Assembly: GCA_023259875.1 (NCBI GenBank) | Contig: JALRFL010000208.1 | Coordinates: forward strand, 1 to 6,308 | DNA from: Alphaproteobacteria bacterium | GTDB taxonomy: Bacteria > Pseudomonadota > Alphaproteobacteria > Puniceispirillales > UBA1172 | Reading direction: 5' to 3' | DNA length: 6,308 bases | Shown here: positions 6,241-6,308 of the stretch, piece after piece | How the letters are laid out: each line of letters starts with the position of its first letter | Numbering within the stretch: the stretch's first letter is position 1 | Translations under genes and position numbers: made by a program | The notes under the pieces: generated by a model | The model's database searches: none | What the model was told of the DNA's origin: nothing | Seen by the model: the letters and a program-made list of their open reading frames with translations, nothing else

Positions 6241-6308
6241 CCTAAAAAACCAAAAATTTCTCCTTTATAAACATCAAATGAAATGCCTTTTACAGCAGTA
6301 AAATGGCC
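6231..6308 (-). CDS. N-terminal fragment of an unrelated ABC transporter ATPase (chimeric tail)
   Basis: Read on the minus strand from 6308, 26 codons give GHFTAVKGISFDVYKG, then EIFGFLGANG, the unmistakable N-terminal strand and first half of Walker A (GANG of GANGAGKT) of an ABC ATPase. The start codon would lie roughly ten or more codons beyond the window edge. After the GGA codon (6233-6231) the frame reads VKV instead of the expected AGK, so the ATPase is broken exactly where the binding-protein sequence takes over. The segment is AT-rich (21 G or C in bases 6241-6308, about 31%) and its codons (AAA, GAA, ATT, TTT, TTA) differ from the operon's. The FLGANG style is closer to export-type or CcmA-like ATPases than to the ATPase at 1395. 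Confidence 0.8.

Noticed and set aside
5697..6245. Binding-protein gene starting at the GTG at 5697 and ending naturally at 6245 (182 residues)
   Set aside because: AAGGAGG at 5738-5744 and the Tat signal fix the start at 5751. The end coincides with the switch to an inverted ABC ATPase sequence, so the stop is a by-product of the junction.

Overview
The window looks like part of an alphaproteobacterial genome. It has moderate GC, a polyamine/opine-type ABC importer with a Tat-exported binding protein, and a regulator of the GntR/FCD type. Gene content and protein style would suit a marine lineage such as SAR116 or a roseobacter, but that is inference from style and no ribosomal or marker gene is present to fix it.

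Layout. Positions 1-117 hold the last 38 codons of a plus-strand gene that I cannot identify. It converges on a minus-strand regulator (139-1152) with two winged-helix DNA-binding domains in tandem followed by an FCD ligand-binding domain. A 242-bp AT-rich divergent intergenic region (1153-1394) carries candidate promoters and a 13-bp GGT-N3-ACC palindrome, a plausible operator for that regulator. From 1395 a tightly packed plus-strand operon runs in this order: ABC ATPase, permease, permease, two short-chain dehydrogenases (SDRs), and the 5' part of a periplasmic binding protein. Gaps are 26, 12, -4 (ATGA overlap), 10 and 28 bases.

How it works together (inference). The Tat-exported binding protein captures a small solute, the two permeases and the ATPase import it, and the two NAD-type SDRs oxidise or epimerise a hydroxyl on the imported compound. 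The double-headed GntR/FCD protein senses the solute or a metabolite and controls the divergent promoters. The substrate cannot be read from the sequence.

Three points deserve attention. (1) The binding-protein gene is cut at about 6230-6240. From there to 6308 the DNA encodes, on the minus strand, the N-terminal part of an unrelated, AT-rich ABC ATPase. The join sits in about 11 bases that fit both genes, so it is probably a chimera at a contig end and the reading-frame stop at 6243-6245 is not a real gene end. (2) The operon's ATPase lacks the switch (H-loop) histidine, having VTGNE where VTHDQ is usual, while its other catalytic motifs are intact. (3) Both SDRs lack the canonical catalytic-tetrad asparagine, with His in one and Asp in the other. 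Apart from these the window is an ordinary catabolic transport operon; I see no CRISPR, tRNA, rRNA or mobile element.
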